NCBI RefSeq assembly: GCF_023554995.1
Contig: NZ_JAMJPK010000001.1
Coordinates: forward strand, 620,001-684,000
Length of the DNA stretch: 64,000 nt
Reading direction: 5' to 3'
Source: Halomonas gemina
GTDB lineage: Bacteria; Pseudomonadota; Gammaproteobacteria; Pseudomonadales; Halomonadaceae
Position 1 is the first letter of the stretch, and the number at the start of each line of letters is the position of its first letter. This document shows, piece by piece, positions 37,755 to 47,676 of the stretch. Both the position numbers and the translations under genes were made by a program. The notes under the pieces were generated by a model. It made no database searches. It was not told the origin of the DNA and was given only the letters and a program-made list of their open reading frames with translations.

Positions 37755-39332
37755 ATGAGCGACAAGTCGGACGAGGTACTCGACCTCTTCGTGATCGGCG
37801 GCGGCATCAACGGCACCGGCATTGCCAACGATGCCGCCGGGCGCGGCCTGTCGGTCGGCCTGTGCGAGCAGGGGGACCTCGCCGGCGCCACCTCCTCGGC
37901 CAGCAGCAAGCTGATCCACGGCGGCCTGCGCTACCTGGAACACCATGAGTTCCGTCTGGTGCGCGAGGCGCTACGCGAGCGCGAGGTGCTGCTCGCCAAG
38001 GCCCCCCACATCATCTGGCCACTGCGCTTCATCCTGCCCCATCGCCCCCATCTGCGTCCGGCCTGGATGCTGCGCGCCGGCCTGTTCCTCTACGACCACC
38101 TCGGCAAGCGCGAAAAACTGCCGGGCTCCCGCAGTATCAGGCTCACCGCGCATCAGGGCCTTGCCCCCGGCATCACCCGCGGCTTCGAGTACTCGGACTG
38201 CTGGGTGGATGACGCCCGCCTGGTGGTGCTCAACGCCATCCAGGCCCGCGACAATGGCGCCGAGATCCGGGTCCGCACTCGCTGCATCGGGGCCCACGAG
38301 GTCGATGGCCAGTGGGTAGTGGCACTCGAGGAAGTCGATTCCGGTAAACGCCTGACCCGCCGCTGCCGGACACTGGTCAACGCCGCCGGCCCCTGGGTGG
38401 AGCAGGTGGTGCGCCGCCAGGCCAGGCGGCCATCGCGGTATGGCGTGCGCCTTATCCAGGGCAGCCACCTGATCGTGCCTCGCCTCAACCACGATGAACG
38501 CGCCTATATCCTCCAGAACACCGACCGGCGCATCGTCTTCGTGCTGCCCTATGAGGAGGACTTCAGCCTGATCGGCACCACCGACCGACGCTACGAGGGC
38601 GACCCGTCCCGCGTCGAGGCCAGCGGGGAGGAGATCGACTACCTGCTCTCGGTGGTCAATGCCCATTTCCGCACCCGGCTGACCCGGGACGCGGTGATCC
38701 GCACCTTCTCCGGCGTGCGCCCGCTGTGTGACGACGAGTCCGCCGACCCCTCGGCCATGACGCGGGACTACACCCTCGACCTTGATACCCGTGGCGCCCC
38801 ATTGCTGTCGGTCTTCGGCGGCAAGATCACCACCTACCGCAAGCTTGCCGAGGCCGCCCTGGCCGCGCTTGAACCCCACCTGCCGACGATGGCCGCCCCC
38901 TGGACGGCCGAGACGCCGCTGCCGGGGGGCGACATCGGTGACCAGGCCAGCTTCGAGAACCAGCTGCTCACGGACTACCCCTTCCTGGACGCCGCCCAGG
39001 CACGGCGCTTCGCCCGCAGCTATGGCTCGCTATGCCGGGCGTTCCTGGAGGGCAGGGACTCCCAGGCCGCCCTGGGCCAGGCGTTCGGCGCCGGGCTGAC
39101 CGCCGCCGAGGTGGACTACCTGATCGAGCAGGAGTGGGCACGCGCCCTCGATGACATCCTGTGGCGGCGAACCAAGCTGGCCCTGCGTCTCAACGCCATC
39201 GAGACTCGCCGACTTGCCGACTACCTGAACGATCGTCTCGATCACCGGGGAAGCCAATCCACCTCCCCGATGGAAAAGTCCACCCGGGTGCGTCAAGTCG
39301 GTGCCCGATCTGCGCCACGGCGCACCGCCTGA
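37755..39332 (+). CDS. glpD: FAD-dependent glycerol-3-phosphate dehydrogenase, glpKR-linked copy
   Basis: A 525-residue GlpD closer to the classical aerobic enzyme: FAD motif GGGINGTG (15-22), GDLAGATSSASSKLIHGGLRYLE, GVRPLCDDE and VFGGKITTYRKLAE. It oxidises glycerol 3-phosphate at the membrane. Start ATG 37755; a start at 37677 would include the operator and is unlikely. It is regulated by GlpR by position. A second paralogue lies at 17364-18974. Confidence 0.95.
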   Translation: MSDKSDEVLDLFVIGGGINGTGIANDAAGRGLSVGLCEQGDLAGATSSASSKLIHGGLRYLEHHEFRLVREALREREVLLAKAPHIIWPLRFILPHRPHLRPAWMLRAGLFLYDHLGKREKLPGSRSIRLTAHQGLAPGITRGFEYSDCWVDDARLVVLNAIQARDNGAEIRVRTRCIGAHEVDGQWVVALEEVDSGKRLTRRCRTLVNAAGPWVEQVVRRQARRPSRYGVRLIQGSHLIVPRLNHDERAYILQNTDRRIVFVLPYEEDFSLIGTTDRRYEGDPSRVEASGEEIDYLLSVVNAHFRTRLTRDAVIRTFSGVRPLCDDESADPSAMTRDYTLDLDTRGAPLLSVFGGKITTYRKLAEAALAALEPHLPTMAAPWTAETPLPGGDIGDQASFENQLLTDYPFLDAAQARRFARSYGSLCRAFLEGRDSQAALGQAFGAGLTAAEVDYLIEQEWARALDDILWRRTKLALRLNAIETRRLADYLNDRLDHRGSQSTSPMEKSTRVRQVGARSAPRRTA

Positions 39333-39361
39333 GGTCAGGCGTCACTCTCACGCGAACAGGG

Positions 39362-39949
39362 TCACAGGACGGTGACGCTGGCCGGCGCGAGTGGCGGCCG
39401 CTCACGATGCCGGGTGAGCTCCCGGCCTTCCAGGGCGGCGAGCAGGATCTGCAGCGGGTCCCCGTGACTGACCAACAGGATGGTTTCCCCCGCATGACGC
39501 TGCTCAAGTTCAGCGATCAGTCCCGACATCCGCGCGGCCACCTCGGCCACGGCCTCGACCCCGGCATGGCGGTGCGCCGGATCATGGGCGTCCCGCGCCC
39601 AGACCTCGGCATAGCGCTCATCCGCCTCGCCCTCCAGGCTCCCGAAATGACGTTCCCGCAGTCGCTCTTCGGCCTCAAGCCGCAGGCCGAAGTGGTGCGC
39701 GATGCGCTCGGCCGTCTCGGTGGTACGCCGGAAGTCCGAATGCAGGATCCGGCCAGGTGTCGCCCAGCGCCAGTCCACCAGCAGGCCATCGAGCTGTTCC
39801 CGCCCACGGGAGGAGAGACCGTAGCCCGTCAAGCCACGTTCCGGCGAACTGATGATTCGCCCCTGCTGGTTGGCCAGGCTATGGCCGTGGCGCATCAGCA
39901 GGTAGCGGTTGTGCCAGTGGCCTGATGCGGCGGGGAAAGTGTTTGACAT
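39362..39949 (-). CDS. Histidine phosphatase family protein
   Basis: A 195-residue branch-1 histidine phosphatase. The catalytic LMRHGHSLAN (RHG) is near residue 20, and the second histidine lies in LLVSHGDPLQ near 168. Substrate is not clear; relatives act on sugar phosphates, phosphohistidine or cobalamin precursors. It is divergent from the phosphonate importer genes, which may hint at phosphate release, but this is only positional. Start ATG 39949 is chosen over a start 15 codons upstream to fit the family. Confidence 0.85.
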   Translation of the reverse strand: MSNTFPAASGHWHNRYLLMRHGHSLANQQGRIISSPERGLTGYGLSSRGREQLDGLLVDWRWATPGRILHSDFRRTTETAERIAHHFGLRLEAEERLRERHFGSLEGEADERYAEVWARDAHDPAHRHAGVEAVAEVAARMSGLIAELEQRHAGETILLVSHGDPLQILLAALEGRELTRHRERPPLAPASVTVL

Positions 39950-40047
39950 GGTTTTGTCACGAACTCTAGATTGAGAAGGGTTATTCGGAATCACTCATCG
40001 AGATGTCGATATCCGAACGTCACAACAATAATCTCACGAGGCACGCC

Positions 40048-41052
40048 ATGATCCATCATCCCACCCGGTCTCGAAAGCACCCGCTCGCCACGCTGGCCCT
40101 CTCCTCGCTGTTGCCGCTTGCCCTGCTGGGCGCTACCCAGGCCCAGGCCCAGGACGATTGCGAGCGTGGCGCCCTGGCTGACATCTACTGCGACGAGAAT
40201 GGCGACATGGTCGCCGACCGCCCGGCCGACGAATCCGAGTGGGCCGATCCCGACACCCTGATCTTCGCCTATACGCCGGTGGAAGACCCGGCGATCTATT
40301 CTGACATCTGGCAGCCGTTCATCGACCACCTCGAAGAAGTGACGGGCCGCGACGTGCGCTTCTTCGCCGTGCAGTCCAACTCGGCCCAGGTCGAGGCGAT
40401 GCGCAGCGGTCGCCTGCACATCGCCGGCTTCTCCACCGGCCCGACGCCCTTCGCCGTCAACCTGGCCGGTGCCGTGCCCTTCGCCCTGATGGGCTCGGAT
40501 GACGGACGCTTCGGTTACACCCTGCAGCTCTACACCCACGTCGATTCCGGCATCGACGAGATGGCCGACCTCAAGGGCAAGCGGGTCGCCCACACTTCGC
40601 CGACCTCCAACTCCGGCAACCAGGCGCCGCGCGCCCTGTTCCCGGAAGAGGGCATCGTTCCCGGCGAGGACTACGAGGTGGTCTACTCGGGCAGCCATGA
40701 CCAGTCCATGCTGGGGGTCGTGGCACAGGACTACGACGCCGCCCCGGTGGCCTCGGAAGTCGTCGATCGCATGGCCGCCCGCGGCCTCTATGATCCGGAA
40801 GATGTCAAGATCATCTACGAGTCCGACAGCTTCCCGACCACTTCCTACACCTACGCCCACAACCTGCATCCCGACCTGGTCGACAAGATCGAGGAAGCCT
40901 TCTTCAGCTTCGAGTTCGCCGGCACCGAACTGGGCGAAGAGTTCGAGGGGGTCGAGAAGTTCATCCCCATCAACTACCAGGATAACTGGAAGGTCATCCG
41001 CACCATCCAGAGTGCCAACGGGGTCGAATATACCCCCGACAACCTCGAGTAA
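40048..41052 (+). CDS. phnD: Phosphonate/phosphite-type ABC importer binding protein PhnD
   Basis: A 334-residue periplasmic binding protein. Signal peptide about 1-36, ending in ATQAQAQ. A short two-cysteine segment (CERGALADIYCDENGD) precedes the binding fold. Family parts include QSNSAQVEAMRSGRLHIAGFSTG and SPTSNSGNQAPR. The ligand may be phosphonate, phosphite or phosphate ester. Start ATG 40048 has GAGG upstream. A stem-loop follows before phnC. Confidence 0.88.
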   Translation: MIHHPTRSRKHPLATLALSSLLPLALLGATQAQAQDDCERGALADIYCDENGDMVADRPADESEWADPDTLIFAYTPVEDPAIYSDIWQPFIDHLEEVTGRDVRFFAVQSNSAQVEAMRSGRLHIAGFSTGPTPFAVNLAGAVPFALMGSDDGRFGYTLQLYTHVDSGIDEMADLKGKRVAHTSPTSNSGNQAPRALFPEEGIVPGEDYEVVYSGSHDQSMLGVVAQDYDAAPVASEVVDRMAARGLYDPEDVKIIYESDSFPTTSYTYAHNLHPDLVDKIEEAFFSFEFAGTELGEEFEGVEKFIPINYQDNWKVIRTIQSANGVEYTPDNLE

Positions 41053-41068
41053 GGCTTACCCGCCAGCA

Positions 41069-41100
41069 CGACGCCGGCCTTAGCGTAAAGGCCGGCGTCG
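41069..41100 (+). terminator. Hairpin between phnD and phnC
   Basis: A 13-bp stem (41069-41081 against 41088-41100) around loop AGCGTA. No T-run follows. It probably lowers read-through so that PhnD exceeds the transporter subunits. Confidence 0.55.
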
Positions 41101-41135
41101 CTGTCTGGTCGACCCTCGACTGCCTGGACCCGCCG

Positions 41136-41951
41136 ATGCTAGAGATATCCAACCTGATCAAGCGCTACGGTCACGACGAGCCCGTGCTCAAGGGACTCGA
41201 CCTCGCCGTCGAAGATAACAGCGTGGTGGCCATCGTCGGTGCCTCGGGCGCCGGCAAGAGCACCATGCTTCGCTGCATCAACCGCCTGGTGGAACCCACC
41301 TCGGGATCAATCAAGCTCAACGGCACCGAACTCGTCAAGCTCCGGCACGGCGAGCTGCGGCGCGCTCGACGCAAGATCGGCATGGTCTTCCAGGGCTTCA
41401 ACCTGATCGACCGCCTCACCGTGATGGAGAACGTGCTGGCCGGCCGGCTCGGCTACGTCAGCCTCTTCCAGGCCATCACCCGCCGCTATCCTGCCGCGGA
41501 CATCGAGCGCGCCTTCGTGCTGATGGAGCGGGTAGGTATCGCCCACTATGCCAACAAGCGGGCCGACGAGCTCTCCGGTGGCGAGCGCCAGCGGGTCGGC
41601 GTGGTGCGTGCACTGATGCAGGAACCCGAGGTGCTGCTGGCCGACGAACCCACGGCGTCGCTGGACCCGCGCACCTCGGAACAGATCATGGTGCTGTTGC
41701 AGAGCCTGGCGAGCGAGCTGTCGCTGCCGGTGCTGATCAACATCCACAACGTGGCCCAGGCCAGGACCTACACCGACCGCATCGTCGGGCTGCGCCACGG
41801 CACCATGATCTTCGATGGCACCCCCGCCGACTTCGACCAGGAAGCGCTGGACGCCATCTACGGCGGCATCGAGTCGCCCGAGGACGAGACCGCTACCCCG
41901 CAGGCCGGACGTGGCGCCAGTGAACGGGAGATTCACCATGACCCGTCCTGA
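41136..41951 (+). CDS. phnC: Phosphonate-type ABC importer ATPase PhnC
   Basis: A 271-residue ATPase with Walker A GASGAGKST, signature LSGGERQR, Walker B VLLADEPTASLD and switch histidine in NIHNVAQA. The tail (about 245-271) is variable. It overlaps phnE by 14 bases. Confidence 0.95.
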   Translation: MLEISNLIKRYGHDEPVLKGLDLAVEDNSVVAIVGASGAGKSTMLRCINRLVEPTSGSIKLNGTELVKLRHGELRRARRKIGMVFQGFNLIDRLTVMENVLAGRLGYVSLFQAITRRYPAADIERAFVLMERVGIAHYANKRADELSGGERQRVGVVRALMQEPEVLLADEPTASLDPRTSEQIMVLLQSLASELSLPVLINIHNVAQARTYTDRIVGLRHGTMIFDGTPADFDQEALDAIYGGIESPEDETATPQAGRGASEREIHHDPS

Positions 41952-42753
41952 CACCACCGGCGCGACCCCGCCGCGGACCTGGCGCAAGCCGCCCTTCATC
42001 GCCAACCCCCTGCTGCGCTATGGCCTGCTGGCGGTGGTGGCCGTCTACCTGGTGTGGGCGCTGGCCACCCTGCCCTTCAACTGGGAGCGCATCAGCGAAG
42101 GGCTGCCCCGGGCGGCACGCATCTTCGGTGGCGGCTTCCCGCCGAACTTCTCGCGCTTCGACCTGCTGCTGACCGGCTTCACGGAGAGCCTGCAGATCGC
42201 CATCCTGGCCACCCTGCTCGGGGTACTCTTGTCGATCCCCTTCGCGGTGATGGCGGCGCGCAACGTCGCCCCCTTGCCCGTCTACCTGCTGGGCCGCGCG
42301 GTGATCATCGTCTCGCGCAGCTTCCATCCGGTGATCGTGGCCATCCTCTTCGTTGCCGCGGTGGGCTTCGGCCCCCTGGCGGGGATCCTGACCCTGACGC
42401 TCTACTCCATCGGCTTCGTCGGCAAGCTGCTCGCTGAGGAGATCGAGGAGATCGACTGGGGACAGGTCGAGGCCATGCGCGCCACGGGCGCCGGCTACCT
42501 GGCCACGCTCTACTATGCGGTCTTCCCCCAGATCCTGCCGCGCCAGGTGGGACTCTCCATGTACCAGCTCGACAGCAACCTGCGCGCCTCCGCGGTGGTG
42601 GGTATCGTCGGGGCGGGGGGCATCGGCAGCACCCTGATGAACGCCTTCGGGCGCTATGACTATGACTTCGCCTTCGCCATCCTGCTGGTGATCATTGCCG
42701 TGATCCTGCTCAGCGAAGGCGTCAGCGGCTGGGTAAGGAAGAAGATATGGTAA
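41938..42753 (+). CDS. phnE: Phosphonate-type ABC importer permease PhnE, first copy
   Basis: A 271-residue permease with about six predicted helices; the coupling loop is QVEAMRATGAGYLATLYYAVFP. Start ATG 41938 has GGGAG upstream. The two PhnE proteins are clearly different and presumably form a heterodimer. Confidence 0.94.
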   Translation: MTRPDTTGATPPRTWRKPPFIANPLLRYGLLAVVAVYLVWALATLPFNWERISEGLPRAARIFGGGFPPNFSRFDLLLTGFTESLQIAILATLLGVLLSIPFAVMAARNVAPLPVYLLGRAVIIVSRSFHPVIVAILFVAAVGFGPLAGILTLTLYSIGFVGKLLAEEIEEIDWGQVEAMRATGAGYLATLYYAVFPQILPRQVGLSMYQLDSNLRASAVVGIVGAGGIGSTLMNAFGRYDYDFAFAILLVIIAVILLSEGVSGWVRKKIW

Positions 42754-43556
42754 AGGATGCCGACCTGCTGGCCGATCGCGTCTGGCGACGCCACAACCCC
42801 CGGGAGCAGCTCATCCGCTACGGCGTCGTGCTGGTCACGCTGATGCTGGTGGTCTGGGCGGTGCGCGACATCGATATATTCTGGCCCTGGGTGTGGGATG
42901 CGCCCAATCAGATCTCGAGCCTCGGGGCGCGCATGTGGCCGCCGGACCCGAGCCGGCTCGGCGAGATCGTCAATGCCATGCTCGAGACTGTGCATATCGC
43001 CACGCTGGCCACCCTGCTGACCATCTTCATCGCCCTGCCGGTCTCCTACATCGCCGCCCAGAACACCACCCCCAACCGCGCCTGCCTGTGGCTGGGGCGC
43101 TTCATCCTGGTGTCGAGCCGCTCGGTGAACACCATCATCTGGGCGCTGCTGTTCGTGGCGATCTTCGGGCCCGGGGTGCTGGCCGGGATACTGGCCATCA
43201 TGTGCCGCTCGGTGGGCTTCATCGGCAAGCTGATGGGCGAGGCCATCGAGGAGATCGATCGCCGCCCCGTGGAGGCCATGGAAGCCACCGGTGCCTCCAA
43301 GGCGAAGGTGATCGCCTATGCCGTGGTCCCCCAGGTGATGCCGGCCTTCTTCGCCATCGTCATCCTGCGCTGGGACATCAACATCCGCGAGTCCACGGTC
43401 CTCGGGCTGGTCGGGGCCGGCGGCATCGGCGTGATCCTGCAGGGCTCCATCGACACCTTCGCCTGGCAGACCGTCGCCACCATCCTGATCGCGATCATCG
43501 TGCTGGTGCTGATCGGCGAGGCCATCACCGGCCTGTTGCGCCGCAAGGCCCTCTAG
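42747..43556 (+). CDS. phnE: Phosphonate-type ABC importer permease PhnE, second copy
   Basis: A 269-residue permease with about six helices and coupling loop PVEAMEATGASKAKVIAYAVVP. It overlaps the first phnE by 7 bases. No C-P lyase or other phosphonate-degrading gene follows, so the imported compound must be used elsewhere. Confidence 0.94.
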   Translation: MVKDADLLADRVWRRHNPREQLIRYGVVLVTLMLVVWAVRDIDIFWPWVWDAPNQISSLGARMWPPDPSRLGEIVNAMLETVHIATLATLLTIFIALPVSYIAAQNTTPNRACLWLGRFILVSSRSVNTIIWALLFVAIFGPGVLAGILAIMCRSVGFIGKLMGEAIEEIDRRPVEAMEATGASKAKVIAYAVVPQVMPAFFAIVILRWDINIRESTVLGLVGAGGIGVILQGSIDTFAWQTVATILIAIIVLVLIGEAITGLLRRKAL

Positions 43557-43641
43557 ACATTCACGAGCAGGCATTCACGTGCGCTAGCTTCCGGCGTAGG
43601 CTTGAAACGGGACGTCACCGAGGCCACAGGGAGGTCATGTC

Positions 43642-44706
43642 GTGCTCTCCATCCTGCTTGCGGTGGTCGCCATCGTATTGCTGGCGGTCACCCTGGTGGC
43701 CCGGTCGCCGCTGACCTGGTGGTGGATTCGCGTCTGCGAGTTCCCGCGCCTGCAGCTCGCCGCCCTGGCGGTGGTCACCATACTGCTTTCCCTGCTGGCC
43801 ACCCCGCCCTGGTCGTGGGTGGCCCTGGCCTCGAGCCTCGCCACCCTCATCCTGCAGATGGCCCGCATCCTGCCCTGGACCCCGCTATGGCCGGTACAGG
43901 TCCAGCGCGCCGAGCCGGGACAGTCGGACCGCTGCCTGACGCTGCTGATCGCCAACGTGCTCACCCCCAACCGCAATGCCGAGACGCTCACCCGGCTGAT
44001 CCATGAGCACCGGCCCGACCTGGTATTGACCCTGGAATCCGATGCCTGGTGGCAGGCGCAGCTCGACACCGCGCTTAACGAGGAGTGGCCCCAGGCGGTG
44101 CGGGTGCCGCTGGACAACCTCTACGGCATGCACCTCTATTCACGGCGGCCGCTGCTCGACCCCGAGGTACAGTGGTTGATCCAGGACGACATCCCCTCGA
44201 TCCATACCGGCGTCACCCTCCCCAGCGGCGACACCGTCCGCCTGCATGCCGTGCATCCCCGTCCGCCGGCTCCCAACGAGAGCGAGGAGTCGCTATGGCG
44301 CGATGCCGAGCTGCTGCTGGTGGGCAAGGCGATTCACGAGAATCCGGTTCCCACACTGGTGGCCGGGGATCTCAACGACGTGGCCTGGTCACGCACCACC
44401 CGGCTCTTCTGTCGGGTCAGTGGCATGCTCGACCCGCGGCGCGGGCGCGGCATGTTCAGCACCTTCCACGCCAGCTATCCGCTGCTGCGCTGGCCCCTGG
44501 ACCACGTTTTCACCAGCGAGCACTTCACCCTGAAGGCCATGCAGAGACTGCCTCACATCGGTTCCGACCACTTCCCGATGCTGGTCACCCTCTGCTACCG
44601 CCCCTCCCGCGCCGACGAACACGAGACGCCCGAGGCCGACGGGGAGGAGCACCATGATGCCCGGGAGACCATCGAGGAGGGCAAGGAGCGCGACCAGGAG
44701 ACCTGA
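43642..44706 (+). CDS. Membrane-anchored endonuclease/exonuclease/phosphatase family protein
   Basis: A 354-residue protein with two or three N-terminal hydrophobic segments (about 1-75) followed by an EEP catalytic domain: LLIANVLTPNRN, LVAGDLNDVAWSRTTRL and GSDHFPM carry the metal and catalytic residues. It may act as a phosphodiesterase outside the membrane; substrate unknown. The last 30 residues are acidic and low-complexity. The start is GTG 43642, with GGAGG about 8 bases upstream. It converges on fumC. Confidence 0.85.
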   Translation: MLSILLAVVAIVLLAVTLVARSPLTWWWIRVCEFPRLQLAALAVVTILLSLLATPPWSWVALASSLATLILQMARILPWTPLWPVQVQRAEPGQSDRCLTLLIANVLTPNRNAETLTRLIHEHRPDLVLTLESDAWWQAQLDTALNEEWPQAVRVPLDNLYGMHLYSRRPLLDPEVQWLIQDDIPSIHTGVTLPSGDTVRLHAVHPRPPAPNESEESLWRDAELLLVGKAIHENPVPTLVAGDLNDVAWSRTTRLFCRVSGMLDPRRGRGMFSTFHASYPLLRWPLDHVFTSEHFTLKAMQRLPHIGSDHFPMLVTLCYRPSRADEHETPEADGEEHHDARETIEEGKERDQET

Positions 44707-44723
44707 ACGCGCCTGACCGAGCG

Positions 44724-46103
<1,380 letters not shown>

Positions 46104-46214
46104 GTCCGGCTCCTCGTATTGGGGATGGATGGTGCTCTACTCAACATGGCGCCGAGCACGTGGCCTTGCAAGAGACCTCCCTCATCGGCAGCAGGGCTAT
46201 CGAAAGAAAGAATG

Positions 46215-46243
46215 TTGCACTGCACAAACCGCTCTGCTATTGT
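46215..46243 (+). promoter_or_regulatory. Sigma-70 promoter of the phasin gene
   Basis: TTGCAC (46215-46220), 17-base spacer, TATTGT (46238-46243). The transcript would start near 46250, about 75 bases before the phasin start. Confidence 0.6.
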
Positions 46244-46324
46244 GCATCGCAACAGAGACGCAGAAGGCATCGGCAGACCGCCAGGGCCTTCGAATTGATC
46301 CGAAATCCCCAGGAGGGACTCACG

Positions 46325-46693
46325 ATGCAAAACTTCGACACCAAGCAGTTCACCGAACAGTTCGAATCCATGTTCTTCGGCCCGGCACGCGCCTACGCTG
46401 CCCTGTCCGTGGACTACACCGAGAAGCTGGTCAACGCCCAGCTGGACGCCGGCAAGGCCTACACCGACACCGGCCTGGCGCAGCTGCGCAGCCTGATGAA
46501 TGTCAAGGATGCCGAGGGCCTGCGTACCTACATGGAAGGCCAGCAGAAGGTCGCCAAGGACCTGACCGAGCGCCTGAAGGACGACGCCGAAAAGGTCGTC
46601 TCCCTGCAGCAGGACTTCGTCCAGCAGAGCCAGAAGCTGACCGAAGACAACGTCAAGCAGGCTACTGAGACTGCCACCAAGGCAGCCAAGTAA
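46325..46693 (+). CDS. Phasin family protein
   Basis: A 122-residue, all-helical protein. It begins MQNFDTKQFTEQFESMFFGPAR and continues with amphipathic helices typical of phasins, which coat polyhydroxyalkanoate granules. Start ATG 46325 has AGGAGGG upstream; the longer frame reaches back through the promoter. It is flanked by a promoter and a strong terminator, so it is a single-gene unit, probably well expressed. Confidence 0.88.
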   Translation: MQNFDTKQFTEQFESMFFGPARAYAALSVDYTEKLVNAQLDAGKAYTDTGLAQLRSLMNVKDAEGLRTYMEGQQKVAKDLTERLKDDAEKVVSLQQDFVQQSQKLTEDNVKQATETATKAAK

Positions 46694-46736
46694 GCCTGGC
46701 GGCGCCGGCACTGCCGGCGCTGGCTTGACCACAAGA

Positions 46737-46767
46737 GGGCCGCCGATCATAGATCGGCGGCCCTTTT
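46737..46767 (+). terminator. Rho-independent terminator after phasin
   Basis: A 12-bp stem (46737-46748 against 46752-46763) with loop ATA is followed by TTTT. Confidence 0.85.
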
Positions 46768-46818
46768 GCGTTATGCTCACCGGGCACGGGGCCTCGTCCA
46801 CCATCAGGGAGAGTGAAC

Positions 46819-47373
46819 ATGACACGCTGGATCCTTGCCGCCCTGCTCGGCCTATCGCTGGCCGGCTGCCAGATCATCGAGCCACGCTATCCTGACGGAG
46901 AGCGCGAGCGCGTCGAGATCATCGAGCGCGGCATGGAGAGGCCGAGCGAGCCCGAACGCGCCGAGCGCCCTGATACTACCGGCCGGGTCGCCCGCCAGGT
47001 GGCCTTCCCCGCCGAGCAGTATGCCGCCCTGGAGAAGAGCGGCAGCGCCGTGATCAGCGGACGGTTGACGATCGGCGGGCGCCCGGTGCCGAACGCGGGC
47101 GTCTCGGCAGCCCCGGTGACCACCTACTCCGCCGAGGCCGCGGAGCAGGCCTTGGCGGGCCGCGCCGTGGAGCCCGCCGACCCCCGAGCCCGCGCGTACA
47201 CCCACACCACCCGCACCGATGGCAATGGCTACTTCCGCCTCGATGGCCTGCCTGCCGGTGAGTTCTATGTCTCGGGTAGCGGACAGGACCCCTCCAGCGG
47301 CGAGACCCGCGTGGTCATCCGCCAGGTCAGCCTGGGCAACGGCCAGTCGCGCAGCGTCGAGCTCAGCCGTTGA
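46819..47373 (+). CDS. Lipoprotein with carboxypeptidase-regulatory-like domain
   Basis: A 184-residue predicted lipoprotein. The lipobox LAGC is near residues 14-17. A charged segment (about 20-60, rich in Glu and Arg) precedes a beta-sandwich of the carboxypeptidase-regulatory type (SGRLTIGGRPVPNAGVSA, then TRTDGNGYFRLDGLPAGEFYV). Such domains occur in surface proteins, usually without enzyme activity. Start ATG 46819 has AGGGAGAG upstream. I do not know its function. Confidence 0.8.
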   Translation: MTRWILAALLGLSLAGCQIIEPRYPDGERERVEIIERGMERPSEPERAERPDTTGRVARQVAFPAEQYAALEKSGSAVISGRLTIGGRPVPNAGVSAAPVTTYSAEAAEQALAGRAVEPADPRARAYTHTTRTDGNGYFRLDGLPAGEFYVSGSGQDPSSGETRVVIRQVSLGNGQSRSVELSR

Positions 47374-47676
47374 GCCGCCTGTAGATGGCTCTCTGAGGCC
47401 TATTCGCCGCTTGTAAGAGATCGCCGACAGTCGTTGTCTATGATTTGCCACAGTGGCTGTCGGCGGACTAGCATCCCATCAACGCCACTTCTACGCTAAA
47501 TATATCGCCCTCGAGAGACGGCGACACGTCGCCATGATGGCTTCGTTACGGAGGTGCCCATAGGCATGAGACACCACACATCACTCTGCCCTATCGGATT
47601 TGACGCCACACCCAAGACTCCAGCGTGACCGGTGACGCCAACTGCGCAGGGCAGATGTCACCCGAGGTTCACAACG
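47374..47676. other. 303-base intergenic region before the EhuB-like gene
   Basis: It contains an inverted repeat (CGCCGACAG against CTGTCGGCG near 47420-47470) and a possible 20-codon reading frame (47566-47628) preceded by GGAGG. No known riboswitch or tRNA is seen. Confidence 0.4.
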
